Assembly: GCF_003568865.1 (NCBI RefSeq)
Contig: NZ_CP031115.1
Location: forward strand, 1,984,001 to 2,048,000
DNA: 64,000 bases
Origin: Rubrobacter indicoceani
GTDB taxonomy: Bacteria; Actinomycetota; Rubrobacteria; Rubrobacterales; Rubrobacteraceae
Direction: 5' to 3'
Numbering within the stretch: position 1 is the stretch's first letter; the number at the start of each line of letters is the position of its first letter. A program made the position numbers and the translations under genes. Positions 25,000-33,351 of this stretch are shown piece by piece. The notes beneath the pieces are model-generated. The model did no database searches, was not told where the DNA came from, and saw nothing but the letters and a program-made list of their open reading frames with translations.

Positions 25000-25419
25000 C
25001 TACCTGCTTTCTCTGTTGTCTGTGGGCTCGTCCGCATCGGCCTCCGAAGCCGCACCGACGGCAACGGTCTCCGGCTCGGAGGGCGTCTCGTCGGCGGCGG
25101 GAACCTCGGTGGTGTTCTCCTGGTTCAGAGCCTCCGGCGGGAGCTTGACTATCATGTTCCGCATCACGTCGTCGGAGACGCGCAGGATGCGCTTGAGTTC
25201 TACAAGGGTGCGCTCCCCGGCGGTGAACTCCATAACGACGTAGAAAGCGTCGTTGCGGTTGTCTATCTCGTAGGCGAGGCGACGCTTGCCCCAGAAACGC
25301 GGCTCGCTGGCCTCGCCTCCGGTACGGGTGATCACGGTCTGAAACCGCGCGACCGTGTTTCGGACTTGCTCCTCGTCCAACTCCGGTATCACTATGAGCA
25401 TGACTTCGTAGACGTCTAT
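25000..25419 (-). CDS. rpsF: 30S ribosomal protein S6, probable AUA start
   Basis: The S6 fold is clear: MLIVIPELDEEQVRNTVARFQTVI, WGKRRLAYEIDNRNDAFYVVMEF and LKRILRVSDDVMRNMIVKL, with an acidic C-terminal tail. The first ATG is at 25401, but it removes the conserved start of S6 (M-x-x-Y-E) and lies 23 nt from the ribosome binding site AGGAGG (25425-25430). In frame, ATA at 25417-25419 is 5 nt from that site and would give M-D-V-Y-E-V-M-L-I, matching the family at Tyr4-Glu5. I therefore place the start at ATA. The conventional alternative is 25401. ssb, often next in this operon, is absent. Confidence 0.9.
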   Translation of the reverse strand: MDVYEVMLIVIPELDEEQVRNTVARFQTVITRTGGEASEPRFWGKRRLAYEIDNRNDAFYVVMEFTAGERTLVELKRILRVSDDVMRNMIVKLPPEALNQENTTEVPAADETPSEPETVAVGAASEADADEPTDNRESR

Positions 25420-25492
25420 GATTGCCTCCTCTGGTCTGGATTCGGCTCCCTCATGGTGAAGGAGCAGGGGCCAAATATTGATTTGCCGCAGA

Positions 25493-25521
25493 AGTCTACC
25501 AGCGTAAAGCGTATGTTACAA
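25493..25521 (-). promoter_or_regulatory. Candidate promoter of the rpsF-rpsR-rplI operon
   Basis: On the minus strand TTGTAA (25516-25521) and TAGACT (25493-25498) are separated by 17 bp. They lie about 75 bp upstream of the ribosome binding site of rpsF. Confidence 0.5.
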
Positions 25522-25523
25522 AC

Positions 25524-26699
25524 TCAAGCTTTCTGCAGGATCGCGCACTTGAGATAACCCGTCTCCGGCACGGTCAGGAGCCTCGGGTGGTCGGCCGCCT
25601 GCGACCGCCACTCCACCACCCGCATCGTCGATCCGGCGTCAGCGGCGGCTTCGCCAAGCGCGGCCTCGAACATCTCGCGCGACAGGTGAAACGAACACGA
25701 GCACGTTGCAAGATAGCCGCCCGGCCGGAGCATCTTCATAGCCCGCAGGTTTATCTCCCTGTACGCCCGGCCCGCTTTCTTCACCTCCCTGCGGGACTTC
25801 GCGAAGGCCGGGGGATCTAGGATTATCGTTTCGTACCGGTCTCCGGCATCCGAGCGCTCCCGCAGCAGGTCGAACGCGCTCGCCCGCGTGAAGGTGACGT
25901 TCCGGAGGCCGTTCAGCCCGGCGTTCCGTTTCGCCGTTTCGAGGGCGGCGCCGCTTGAATCCACGAACTCCACCGACTCGACGCTCGGGTTCCTTGCGGC
26001 GTGCAGCCCGAACCCCCCGGCGTAGGAGAACACGTCGAGCGTCCTGCCGTGTGCCAGCCCCCCGACGAGCAGATGGTTCTCGCGCTGATCCAGAAACGAA
26101 CCGGTCTTCTGACCGCCCCACAGGTCTACCCGGAGCTTTACCCCACCCTCCCGCACAACGGCCTCCTGCGGGACTTCCCCGCTTACAACCCTGTTTTCCC
26201 GGGAAAGCCCCTCCCGGCCCCGCGCCGCCGTATCGCCCCGGAGCAGAACCCCCGCCGGAGCGACCTCTTCATCCAGGGCCTCGACTATCGCCTCGAGATA
26301 ACCGTCCGCCGCCGCCGTCCCGATCTGCAAGACCACGTAGCGGTCGTATTTGTCCGCGATCAGACCCGGCAGACCGTCTCCCTCGGCGTGGACCAGCCTG
26401 TAAGCATCCCCGTCTATGCTGAGCGTCCGGCGATGAGCGACCGCCCCGGCGACCTTCCGGCGGAACCACTCGGCATCTATCCATCCGCTATCTCGACTTA
26501 CCAGCCGGAGCCGGATCTCGCTCTTCGGGTTGTAGAACGCCGTGCCGAGCGTCGCCCCGCGAACGTCGCGCACCACAACCGAATCCCCCGCCTCGCCGGA
26601 CTCCTCCACGACGTCTGAGCGGTACACCCAGGGGTGCCCGCCCCGGACGCGCTTCGCGCCCTTCGCGCTTATGACGGCGTACCTCTTGTCCTGAGCCAA
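25524..26699 (-). CDS. RlmI-like 23S rRNA (cytosine-C5) methyltransferase
   Basis: This class I SAM methyltransferase has an N-terminal PUA domain (AKGAKRVRGGHPWVYRSDV). Motifs are the EEVFR-like central beta domain, GQKTGSFLDQRENHLLVGGL, LDVFSYAGGFGLHAA (SAM motif I), VEFVDSSGAALETAKRNAGLNG, and the catalytic region IILDPPAFAKS with the Cys motif LATCSCSFHLS. This matches RlmI, which modifies cytosine 1962 of 23S rRNA. I chose the TTG at 26699 (391 residues). It has AAGGAGGG upstream and puts the HPWVY motif where RlmI proteins have it. An ATG at 26747 is also in frame but sits at the predicted transcription start. Confidence 0.88.
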   Translation of the reverse strand: MAQDKRYAVISAKGAKRVRGGHPWVYRSDVVEESGEAGDSVVVRDVRGATLGTAFYNPKSEIRLRLVSRDSGWIDAEWFRRKVAGAVAHRRTLSIDGDAYRLVHAEGDGLPGLIADKYDRYVVLQIGTAAADGYLEAIVEALDEEVAPAGVLLRGDTAARGREGLSRENRVVSGEVPQEAVVREGGVKLRVDLWGGQKTGSFLDQRENHLLVGGLAHGRTLDVFSYAGGFGLHAARNPSVESVEFVDSSGAALETAKRNAGLNGLRNVTFTRASAFDLLRERSDAGDRYETIILDPPAFAKSRREVKKAGRAYREINLRAMKMLRPGGYLATCSCSFHLSREMFEAALGEAAADAGSTMRVVEWRSQAADHPRLLTVPETGYLKCAILQKA

Positions 26700-26801
26700 G
26701 CTCGTGTAACCCTCCTTACCCGACCTGCGGGTGAACTCTGTTAGCATCCCCGACGTATACTCACCAGACACTTTACACCCCGGAAGGAGCCGCACGAGAA
26801 C

Positions 26802-28310
26802 GTGGCGAAGAGCAAGAGAATAGCGGTCGTCGGGGCGGGTATCGGCGGTCTGTCGGCAGCTATCCGCCTTCAAAGGGTGGGTTTCCGGGTCGAGGTCTTC
26901 GAGAAGGGCGCGACGCCAGGCGGACGGATGAACCGGCTGGTCACGGACACGGGCTACACCTTTGACACGGGCCCCTCCCTCCTTCTCATGACCGACACCT
27001 ACCGCGAGCTCTTCTCCTTTGCCGGGCGGGACCTTGACGACTACGTAAACCTTATCCCCCTTACATCGAGCTACCGCGTAACCTTCGGCGACGGCGAAGC
27101 TCTGAACACGCACCGCTCCCTGCCGGAGTTGATCCAGGAACTCGAACGCATCGAACCCGGCGTTACACCGAACTTCTACCGTTTCCTTGCCGACGCCTGC
27201 CTTAAGTACCGCCTCGGGCGCAGCGAGTTCGTCGAGCGCGACTTCGACACCGCCGGGAGCTTCTTCGGCCTGCGCAATCTCGACCTTCTGCGTAGAACGT
27301 CCGCGCTCGGCAACTACTACAGGTCCGTTTCAAAGTATTTCAGGACGGACAAGCTGCGCCAGGCGTTCAGCCTCCAGACGATGTACCTCGGCCTCTCGCC
27401 GTTTGACGCCCCGGCGGTCTACAGCCTTCTGCCGTACACCGAGCTCGCCGAGGACGGCCTCTGGTTCCCCGAAGGCGGCATGTACGAGTACGTCCTTGCG
27501 ATGGAGCGGCTGGCGCGGGAGCTCGGCGTCGAGTTCAGCTACGGCTCCGGGGTGCAGAAGGTCGTTCGTTCCGATGGTCGGGCGACCGGCGTCGTTGTCG
27601 GCGGTGAGGAGCGGGACTTCGACGCGGTGCTGGTCAACGCGGACCTGCCGTACGCATACCGGGAACTTCTCGGTGGCGAACACGACTCGGACCTCACGGG
27701 CGGCCTCAGGCAGCGCAGGCGCGGGGACTTCCGGTACACGGCCTCGGCGTTCATGCTCTACCTCGGGCTGGACGTGAAGCTCGACCGGATGGTCCACCAC
27801 AACTTCTACCTCTCACCCGAATACCGGGAGAACTTCGAGCAGATTTTCCACGAAGGCACGCTCCCGGATGATCCTTCGTTCTACGCGGTCGTGTCGTCGA
27901 AGACGGCCCCGGAGGCCGCGCCGCCCGGTGGTGAATGCCTGTTCGTGCTGGTTCCGGTTCCGCACCTCGGGCCGAACGTGGACTGGGCGCGCGACGGGGC
28001 GGCGTTCAAGGAGAAGGTCTACGGGATGCTGGAGGAACGCTGCGGCATCCGGGATATCCGGAGCCACATCGTCCACGAGACCGTTAAAACACCGGAGGAC
28101 TGGCGCGATGATTACAACCTTGAAGAGGGCGCGGCGTTCGGGCTCGGACACGGAATATTTCAGGTCGGGTATTTCAGGCCGGAGATAAAGTCCCGCAGCA
28201 TAGAAGGGCTGTACTTTGTCGGGGCGAGCACGAGGCCGGGGACCGGGGTTCCGCTCGTCACCATCGGGGCGCGGACGGTGGCGAACCGGATGCTCAGGGA
28301 ACTGGGCTGA
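26802..28310 (+). CDS. crtI: Phytoene desaturase (CrtI type)
   Basis: This 502-residue FAD-dependent enzyme has the N-terminal dinucleotide-binding motif VVGAGIGGLSAAIRLQRVG with EVFEKGATPGGRMNRL. Also present are GYTFDTGPSLLLM and the C-terminal CrtI signature GLYFVGASTRPGTGVPLVTIGARTVANRML. It introduces double bonds into phytoene to give lycopene-type carotenoids. The GTG start has GGAAGGAG upstream. It is immediately followed by crtB. The promoter is divergent from the RlmI-like gene; TATACT at 26756-26761 is a possible -10. Confidence 0.95.
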   Translation: MAKSKRIAVVGAGIGGLSAAIRLQRVGFRVEVFEKGATPGGRMNRLVTDTGYTFDTGPSLLLMTDTYRELFSFAGRDLDDYVNLIPLTSSYRVTFGDGEALNTHRSLPELIQELERIEPGVTPNFYRFLADACLKYRLGRSEFVERDFDTAGSFFGLRNLDLLRRTSALGNYYRSVSKYFRTDKLRQAFSLQTMYLGLSPFDAPAVYSLLPYTELAEDGLWFPEGGMYEYVLAMERLARELGVEFSYGSGVQKVVRSDGRATGVVVGGEERDFDAVLVNADLPYAYRELLGGEHDSDLTGGLRQRRRGDFRYTASAFMLYLGLDVKLDRMVHHNFYLSPEYRENFEQIFHEGTLPDDPSFYAVVSSKTAPEAAPPGGECLFVLVPVPHLGPNVDWARDGAAFKEKVYGMLEERCGIRDIRSHIVHETVKTPEDWRDDYNLEEGAAFGLGHGIFQVGYFRPEIKSRSIEGLYFVGASTRPGTGVPLVTIGARTVANRMLRELG

Positions 28311-28313
28311 GCC

Positions 28314-29258
28314 GTGCGCCTCGACCCGGCGAGCAAGCCCCTCGCAGCATCCGACCTGTCGCTTTCCGAGTGCTACAGCCTCTGCGGCGGCGTGCAGAGA
28401 GAGCACAGCAAGACCTACCATTTCGCGACCCGGCTTTTCCCGAAGGCCGTCCGGCGTCACGTCTACGCGCTCTACGCCTTTATGCGCTACGCGGATGAGC
28501 TGGTGGACAACCCCGGCCCCCTCACGCTCGACGAGCAGCACCGCGCCCTGGACGAGTTCGAGGCCGAGACCTACCGGGCGGTCGAGGGCGAAGCGGTCCT
28601 GAACCCGGTGCTTCGGGCGTACGCCGAGACCGTGCGCGAGTGCGGCATCGAGAACAGGGACATCCGGGCTTTTCTGGCGAGCATGAAGATGGACACGCAC
28701 GTTTTCCGGTACCGGACGTTCCGTGACCTTGAAGGGTACACGTACGGAAGCGCGGCGGTCGTGGGGCTTATGATGTGCCGGGTCGTGGGGGCGCGCGACG
28801 AGCGGGCGCGTCCTCACGCCGAGGCGCTCGGTACGGCGATGCAGCTCACGAACTTTCTCCGGGATATCGGGGAGGACTGGAAGCGGGGGAGGATCTACAT
28901 CCCCCAGCAGGATATGAAGCGTTTCGGATACGCCGAGACGGACCTGAAGGCCGGGACCGTAGACGACCGGTTTCGCGAGCTTATCCGCTTCGAGAGCGAG
29001 CGGGCTCGGAGCCTCTACGCCGTGGCAGACGCGGGAATGAAGTACATCCCGGAGGGCCGGCGGTACCCGGTAGCGGTTTCGCGGGCGCTGTATTCAAGGA
29101 TCCTCGCCCTTATAGAAGAGCGCGACTTCGATGTCTTCTCGGGGCGGGCGCGGACTTCCGTAGCGCAGAAGTTCGCCATCGCGGGGGCCTGCGCGACGCG
29201 GGAGCCGCAGACCATCCTGGCGCGCGTGAGGGAGACAAAGCCGGGCCGCTCCGGCTAG
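28314..29258 (+). CDS. crtB: Phytoene synthase (CrtB type)
   Basis: This 314-residue trans-isoprenyl diphosphate synthase, head-to-head type, has aspartate-rich motifs YADELVD and LRDIGEDWKRGRIYIP. The helix FATRLFPKAVRRHVYALYAFMRYADE is typical of phytoene/squalene synthases. It condenses two geranylgeranyl diphosphates to phytoene. The GTG start lies 3 bp after the crtI stop, so the two are coupled. Together they commit carbon to carotenoids, consistent with a pigmented, radiation- or light-tolerant bacterium. Confidence 0.95.
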   Translation: MRLDPASKPLAASDLSLSECYSLCGGVQREHSKTYHFATRLFPKAVRRHVYALYAFMRYADELVDNPGPLTLDEQHRALDEFEAETYRAVEGEAVLNPVLRAYAETVRECGIENRDIRAFLASMKMDTHVFRYRTFRDLEGYTYGSAAVVGLMMCRVVGARDERARPHAEALGTAMQLTNFLRDIGEDWKRGRIYIPQQDMKRFGYAETDLKAGTVDDRFRELIRFESERARSLYAVADAGMKYIPEGRRYPVAVSRALYSRILALIEERDFDVFSGRARTSVAQKFAIAGACATREPQTILARVRETKPGRSG

Positions 29259-29436
29259 AACGCCCCTCCAAGCATGTCGGAGGGCGGAGCACCCGAAGGT
29301 TTGCATGGGGTTATTTACGGGTTCGGCAGATGGGTACGTCAAGGTGAGCTGCTCGACGAATCACCTGCAAATCAACGTGAGCGGGTGAAACGCGAAGCAT
29401 GTCCAAGGGATATCATGAGAGGAGAGGAGAACTTCT

Positions 29437-30279
29437 GTGACCGCCGGAGAGCGGGGTCCCGCGCCGGGCCGACAGGCTTTTGGAGAAGACCCGGTTCGGG
29501 TCAGGGAGTCGGAACACTACGAGGTAGAGTACGTTCAAAGTTTTGTCGAGAAACGGGACGAGCTCATCGACTGGAGATCCCGGGCGGAAAGCGAAGGGGA
29601 CTTCTTTATAGACCAGCTCAGAAGCCGGGAGGCGACCAGAGTCCTTGACATTGCAACGGGAACGGGTTTCCACTCCGTGGGGCTGCTGGACGCGGGCTTT
29701 GAGGTCGTGAGCGCGGACGGCTCGGCCGAGATGCTCACGAAGGCCTTTGAGAACGGGCGGGTGTTCGGAGATTACATCCTGCGCACCGTACACGCCGACT
29801 GGCGGTGGTCCTCGCGGGACGTGAACGGCCGGTACGACGCCGTTATCTGCCTCGGCAACTCCTTTACGCACCTTTTCGAGGAGCAGGACCGCAGAAAGGT
29901 ACTGACCGAGTTCTACTCCTTGCTCAAGCACGACAGGGTTCTTATACTGGACCAGCGCAACTACGATGCCATCCTCGACGATGGCTTTTCGTCCAAGCAC
30001 ACCTAATACTGTGGCGACAGCGTAACCGCCGAGCCGGAGCACATAGACGAGGGGCTTGCAAGGTTCCGCTACGACTTCGCCGACGGCGCCGAATACCACC
30101 TGAACATGTTCCCCCTGAGAAAAGACTACACGCGAAGGCTGATGCTCGGGGCCGGTTTCCAGCGCGTGGACACCTACGGTGACTTCCAGGAGACCTGCGC
30201 CGACGAAAAGCCGGACTTCTTTATCCACGTAGCCGAGAAACTCTACGTCGAGGACACCAAAGACGGCGGTGCGAAATGA
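29437..30279 (+). pseudogene. Glycine/sarcosine N-methyltransferase interrupted by an in-frame TAA
   Basis: The frame starting at GTG 29437 (AGAGGAG upstream) encodes 189 residues with the glycine-sarcosine methyltransferase N-terminus (HYEVEYVQSFVEKRDELIDW) and SAM motif VLDIATGTGFHSVGLLDAGF. It then meets TAA at 30004-30006. Translation in the same frame after the stop gives 90 more residues of good family sequence (YCGDSVTAEPEHIDEGLARF, HLNMFPLRKDYTRRLM, VDTYGDFQET, PDFFIHVAEKLY). These reach a TGA that overlaps the next ATG. A Tyr codon (TAC/TAT) to TAA change is the simplest explanation, since homologues have consecutive Tyr residues here. The product would make sarcosine and dimethylglycine from glycine. 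It is either a real nonsense mutation, a base-call error or readthrough. Confidence 0.8.
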
Positions 30280-31148
30280 GCGGTTCGAAACGGTACTCGA
30301 AAGCTCAGGCAACGGCCCGGGATTACTACGACTCCCCCGACGCCGACGGCTTCTATGCGACCATCCGGGGCGGCGAGGATATCCACGTCGGGCTCTACAG
30401 GACGCCGGACGAGAGCATCGCCCGCGCCAGCCGCCGCACCGTCGAGCGGATGGCCGGGCGGCTTGCAGAACCGGGCGTCGGCGAAAGGATTCGCAAAGGG
30501 GTTCGGGTGCTGGACATCGGCTCCGGTTACGGTGGCGCGGCGCGGTACCTCGCCGGAGAACACGGCTGCGAAGTCGTCTGCCTCGACCTCAGCGCGGTCG
30601 AGAACGATCGGAACCGGCGCCTGACCGAGAAGGTCGGTCTCTCGGAGAAGATAGAGGTTCTGGAAGGAAACTTCGAGGAGGTTCCGGCTGAGGACGAGGC
30701 GTTCGACGTCGTGTGGTCGCAGGACGCCATACTGCACAGCGGGGACCGGGGGCGGGTCTTCGGGGAGGTCGCGCGGGTGCTGAGGCCGGGCGGTCAGTTT
30801 GTCTTCACCGACCCGATGAAGGCCGACGGCTGCCCCGATGAGGTGCTGCAGCCCATTCTGGACCGTATCCACCTCGACTCGCTCGGCTCGCCGGGGTTTT
30901 ACCGGCAGACGGCGCGGGAGGTCGGGCTGGAGGAAGTAGCTTTCGAGGATCACACCGCGCAGCTGACCCGCCACTACGCCCGGGTTCTCCAGGAGAGCGA
31001 AAGCCGGGAAGAGGAGCTTGCGGGCGTCTGCGGCGAGGAGTATGTATCGCGGATGAAGGCCGGTCTGCAGCACTGGGTGGACGGCGGCGAGCGGGGTCGG
31101 CTCGCATGGGGGATATTCCATTTCCGGCGGGGTGCGGGGGCATTGTAA
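30276..31148 (+). CDS. Sarcosine/dimethylglycine N-methyltransferase
   Basis: This 290-residue SAM-dependent methyltransferase has the N-terminal substrate signature RDYYDSPDADGFYATIRGGEDIHVGLY, SAM motif I VLDIGSGYGGAARYLA, and VVWSQDAILHSGDRGRVFGEVARVLRPGGQFVFTDPM. It matches the enzymes that convert sarcosine or dimethylglycine to betaine. ATG overlaps the TGA of the preceding interrupted methyltransferase. The pair is the glycine-to-betaine route for osmoprotection, costing three SAM per betaine. The methionine-recycling genes just downstream fit this demand. Confidence 0.88.
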   Translation: MSGSKRYSKAQATARDYYDSPDADGFYATIRGGEDIHVGLYRTPDESIARASRRTVERMAGRLAEPGVGERIRKGVRVLDIGSGYGGAARYLAGEHGCEVVCLDLSAVENDRNRRLTEKVGLSEKIEVLEGNFEEVPAEDEAFDVVWSQDAILHSGDRGRVFGEVARVLRPGGQFVFTDPMKADGCPDEVLQPILDRIHLDSLGSPGFYRQTAREVGLEEVAFEDHTAQLTRHYARVLQESESREEELAGVCGEEYVSRMKAGLQHWVDGGERGRLAWGIFHFRRGAGAL

Positions 31149-31157
31149 ATAGGGGGT

Positions 31158-31186
31158 TTGCGTGTTGTAATCGTCGGGCTTACGTT
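31158..31186 (+). promoter_or_regulatory. Candidate promoter ahead of the SAM riboswitch
   Basis: TTGCGT (31158-31163) and TACGTT (31181-31186) are separated by 17 bp. A transcript would begin near 31193, a few bases before the riboswitch P1 stem. Confidence 0.4.
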
Positions 31187-31198
31187 TGAAAAAGCGAA

Positions 31199-31320
31199 GC
31201 TCATCGAGAGCGACGGAGGGACTGGCCCTGTGAAGTCGCGGCGACCGACGAGGTGATTCACGGCTCGGGCTGGTGCCAAATCCTGCGGAGGACCCCGTAG
31301 CGGGGCTTCGAGAGATGAGC
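31199..31320 (+). promoter_or_regulatory. SAM-I (S-box) riboswitch
   Basis: The P1 arms GCTCATC (31199-31205) and GATGAGC (31314-31320) are perfectly complementary. Between them are the conserved core elements GAGAGCGACGGAGGGACTGG, then TGAAGTCGCGGCGACC, then GGTGCCAAATCCTGCGG, and a P4 hairpin CCCCG-TAG-CGGGG, followed by GAGAGATGAG. This matches the S-box consensus in order and spacing. No T-rich terminator follows. Instead CCTCACCTCC (31355-31364) can pair with the ribosome binding region GAGGCGAG (31391-31398). This suggests translational control of the downstream methionine genes by SAM. Confidence 0.93.
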
Positions 31321-31397
31321 CGGACCGAGAGCTGCAGACTCTCCTTCGACTCCCCCTCACCTCCGGTAGACAACTAGAGCGACTTCAAGAGAGGCGA

Positions 31398-33311
31398 GTG
31401 AGTTTGAGTTCCAGAGGTTTGAACTTCGATTTCAGGGAGCGGTTGTCGGCGGGCGTGCTGGTCTCCGACGGCGCGATGGGGACGCTTATAGGCGAGAACG
31501 GCGTCAGCTTCAAGCATCCGTACGACCGGGCGAACCTGACGCACGCGGACCTCGTGAGCCGGCTGCACGGCGAGTACATCCGGGCCGGGGCCCGGATGAT
31601 CGAGACAAACACCTTCTCCGCCAACCGCATCAAGCTGAGCGAGTACAAGCTGGGCGACAGGGTAGCGGAGATCAACCGCGAAGGTGCCCGCCTGGCCCGC
31701 AGGGCCGCCGAGGAGAACGCGGTGGACGAACGCGTCCCGGTGCTGGGGGCGGTCGGTCCGATGGGCAAGCCGCTCTCCCCCATCGGCTCCATCTCCGACG
31801 ATGACGCGACGGAGATCTTCCGTGAACAGGTCGAGGCTCTTCTGGAGGGCGGGGTTGATGCGATCCTGCTGGAGACCTTCACGGACCTGAGAGAGCTCCG
31901 CCTGGCCTTTGACGTTGTGAAGGCTTTCGGGGTACCGATGCTTGCGTACAAGACCTTTGTGGAGGACGGGGAGACGCTCGCGGCGGGCCTCCCGGTGCGC
32001 GTGGCGAAGGAGATCTCCTCCTGGGGCGTGGACGTCGTGGGGTCGAACTGCACCGTCGGGCCGCAGAGGATGGTCGGGATAATCGAGCAGATGTCCGACG
32101 AGATAGGCCCGGTCGCCGCGCTTCCGAACCCCGGTCTGCCGCAGCTTATAAACGGGACGATCCACTACCGCCGCGACGTGGGGCACTTCACCGAGTACGG
32201 CGTGAGGCTCGCCGAGGCCGGAGCGCGGCTTATCGGCGGCTGCTGCGGCACGACGCCGGACCACATAAAGGCGCTCTCGGATGCGCTCCGGGATTTCGAC
32301 GCGGGTGGCGCGAGCGCGAGGCAGGCCGTCAGAAACGTCTCGGTAAAAGAGCGAGCCTCCGGCGAAGGCGGCGCGTCGGACATCTTCACGGAGAAAGAGG
32401 CGCGCCCGGTCAGCGAGTTTGCGCAGAGAATTCTGGACGGCGAGTTCGCGACCACCGTCGAGGTAGACCTGCCGCGGGGCAACGACATCACCGAGGTCAT
32501 CGAGGCTTCGCGGCGGTTGAAGGAGCGCGGCGTCCACGCCATAGACATCTCGGACGGGGCGCGGGCTCGCCTGCGGATGGGGCCGATTGCGGTCGGGAAG
32601 ATCGTTCAGGAAGAGGTCGGGATCGAGATCGTGGCGCACCTGTGCTGCCGGGACCGGAACACCATCGGCCTGCAGTCGGAGTTGCTCTCGGCGAGCGCGC
32701 TCGGCGTTATGAACATACTCGCCATCACGGGCGACCCGCCGCTTATCGGGGACTATCCGGAGGCGACGGGCGTCTTTGACACCGACGCCATCGGGCTGGT
32801 GCATATCCTCTCGGAGATGAACCGGGGCCGGGACCTCGCGGGCAACTCCATCGGACGAGCGCCGGGCTTCCTTATCGGGGCGGCGATCAACCCGACCGCC
32901 GAGAATCTCTCCGATGAGGTGGAGAAAATAAGACGCAAACACGAGGCCGGGGCTCACGCTTACTGGAGCCAGCCGGTTTTTGAGATAGACGACCTGAACC
33001 GCGCTCTGGACGCTCTGGCCGACGCCGATCTGGCCGACATAAAGATACTTCTCGGCCTGATGCCCTTGAGGAGCGCGCGTCAGGCGGAGTTTCTGCACCA
33101 CGAGGTTCCGGGGATAAACATCCCCGATCGGGTAAGGAGAGGTCTTGCGGAACTCTCACCCGAAGACGCGCCAAAGTTCGGGGTGGAGGTTGCACAGGAG
33201 CTTCTGGTGGCGGCGAAGGATTCGGTGGCGGGGGCGTACATCATGCCACCGGCGAGCGCGCCGGACCTGGCGGGCGACGTCGTGGAGGCGCTGGGAGCGC
33301 CGGCCAAATAG
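31398..33311 (+). CDS. Bifunctional homocysteine S-methyltransferase/methylenetetrahydrofolate reductase
   Basis: This 637-residue fusion of the YitJ type has two parts. Residues about 15-300 are a homocysteine S-methyltransferase with the zinc-binding Cys in VGSNCTVGPQ and the pair GGCCGTTPDH. Residues about 330-637 are a flavin-dependent methylenetetrahydrofolate reductase (TTVEVDLPRGNDITEVIEA, AHLCCRDRNTIGLQSEL, NILAITGDPP). It can produce 5-methyl-THF and methylate homocysteine. It begins at GTG, or possibly TTG 31404, which sits better with AGAGAGG. It is controlled by the SAM riboswitch and followed after 40 bp by metH. Confidence 0.93.
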   Translation: MSLSSRGLNFDFRERLSAGVLVSDGAMGTLIGENGVSFKHPYDRANLTHADLVSRLHGEYIRAGARMIETNTFSANRIKLSEYKLGDRVAEINREGARLARRAAEENAVDERVPVLGAVGPMGKPLSPIGSISDDDATEIFREQVEALLEGGVDAILLETFTDLRELRLAFDVVKAFGVPMLAYKTFVEDGETLAAGLPVRVAKEISSWGVDVVGSNCTVGPQRMVGIIEQMSDEIGPVAALPNPGLPQLINGTIHYRRDVGHFTEYGVRLAEAGARLIGGCCGTTPDHIKALSDALRDFDAGGASARQAVRNVSVKERASGEGGASDIFTEKEARPVSEFAQRILDGEFATTVEVDLPRGNDITEVIEASRRLKERGVHAIDISDGARARLRMGPIAVGKIVQEEVGIEIVAHLCCRDRNTIGLQSELLSASALGVMNILAITGDPPLIGDYPEATGVFDTDAIGLVHILSEMNRGRDLAGNSIGRAPGFLIGAAINPTAENLSDEVEKIRRKHEAGAHAYWSQPVFEIDDLNRALDALADADLADIKILLGLMPLRSARQAEFLHHEVPGINIPDRVRRGLAELSPEDAPKFGVEVAQELLVAAKDSVAGAYIMPPASAPDLAGDVVEALGAPAK

Positions 33312-33351
33312 CGAAGCTCGAAAAGAAAATTCTCAGAGAGAATAGAGGGAT

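Noticed and set aside
29259-29300. CGCCCCTCC/GGAGGGCG hairpin after crtB as a terminator
   Set aside because: The stem has a bulge and no T-run follows, so support is too weak to list.
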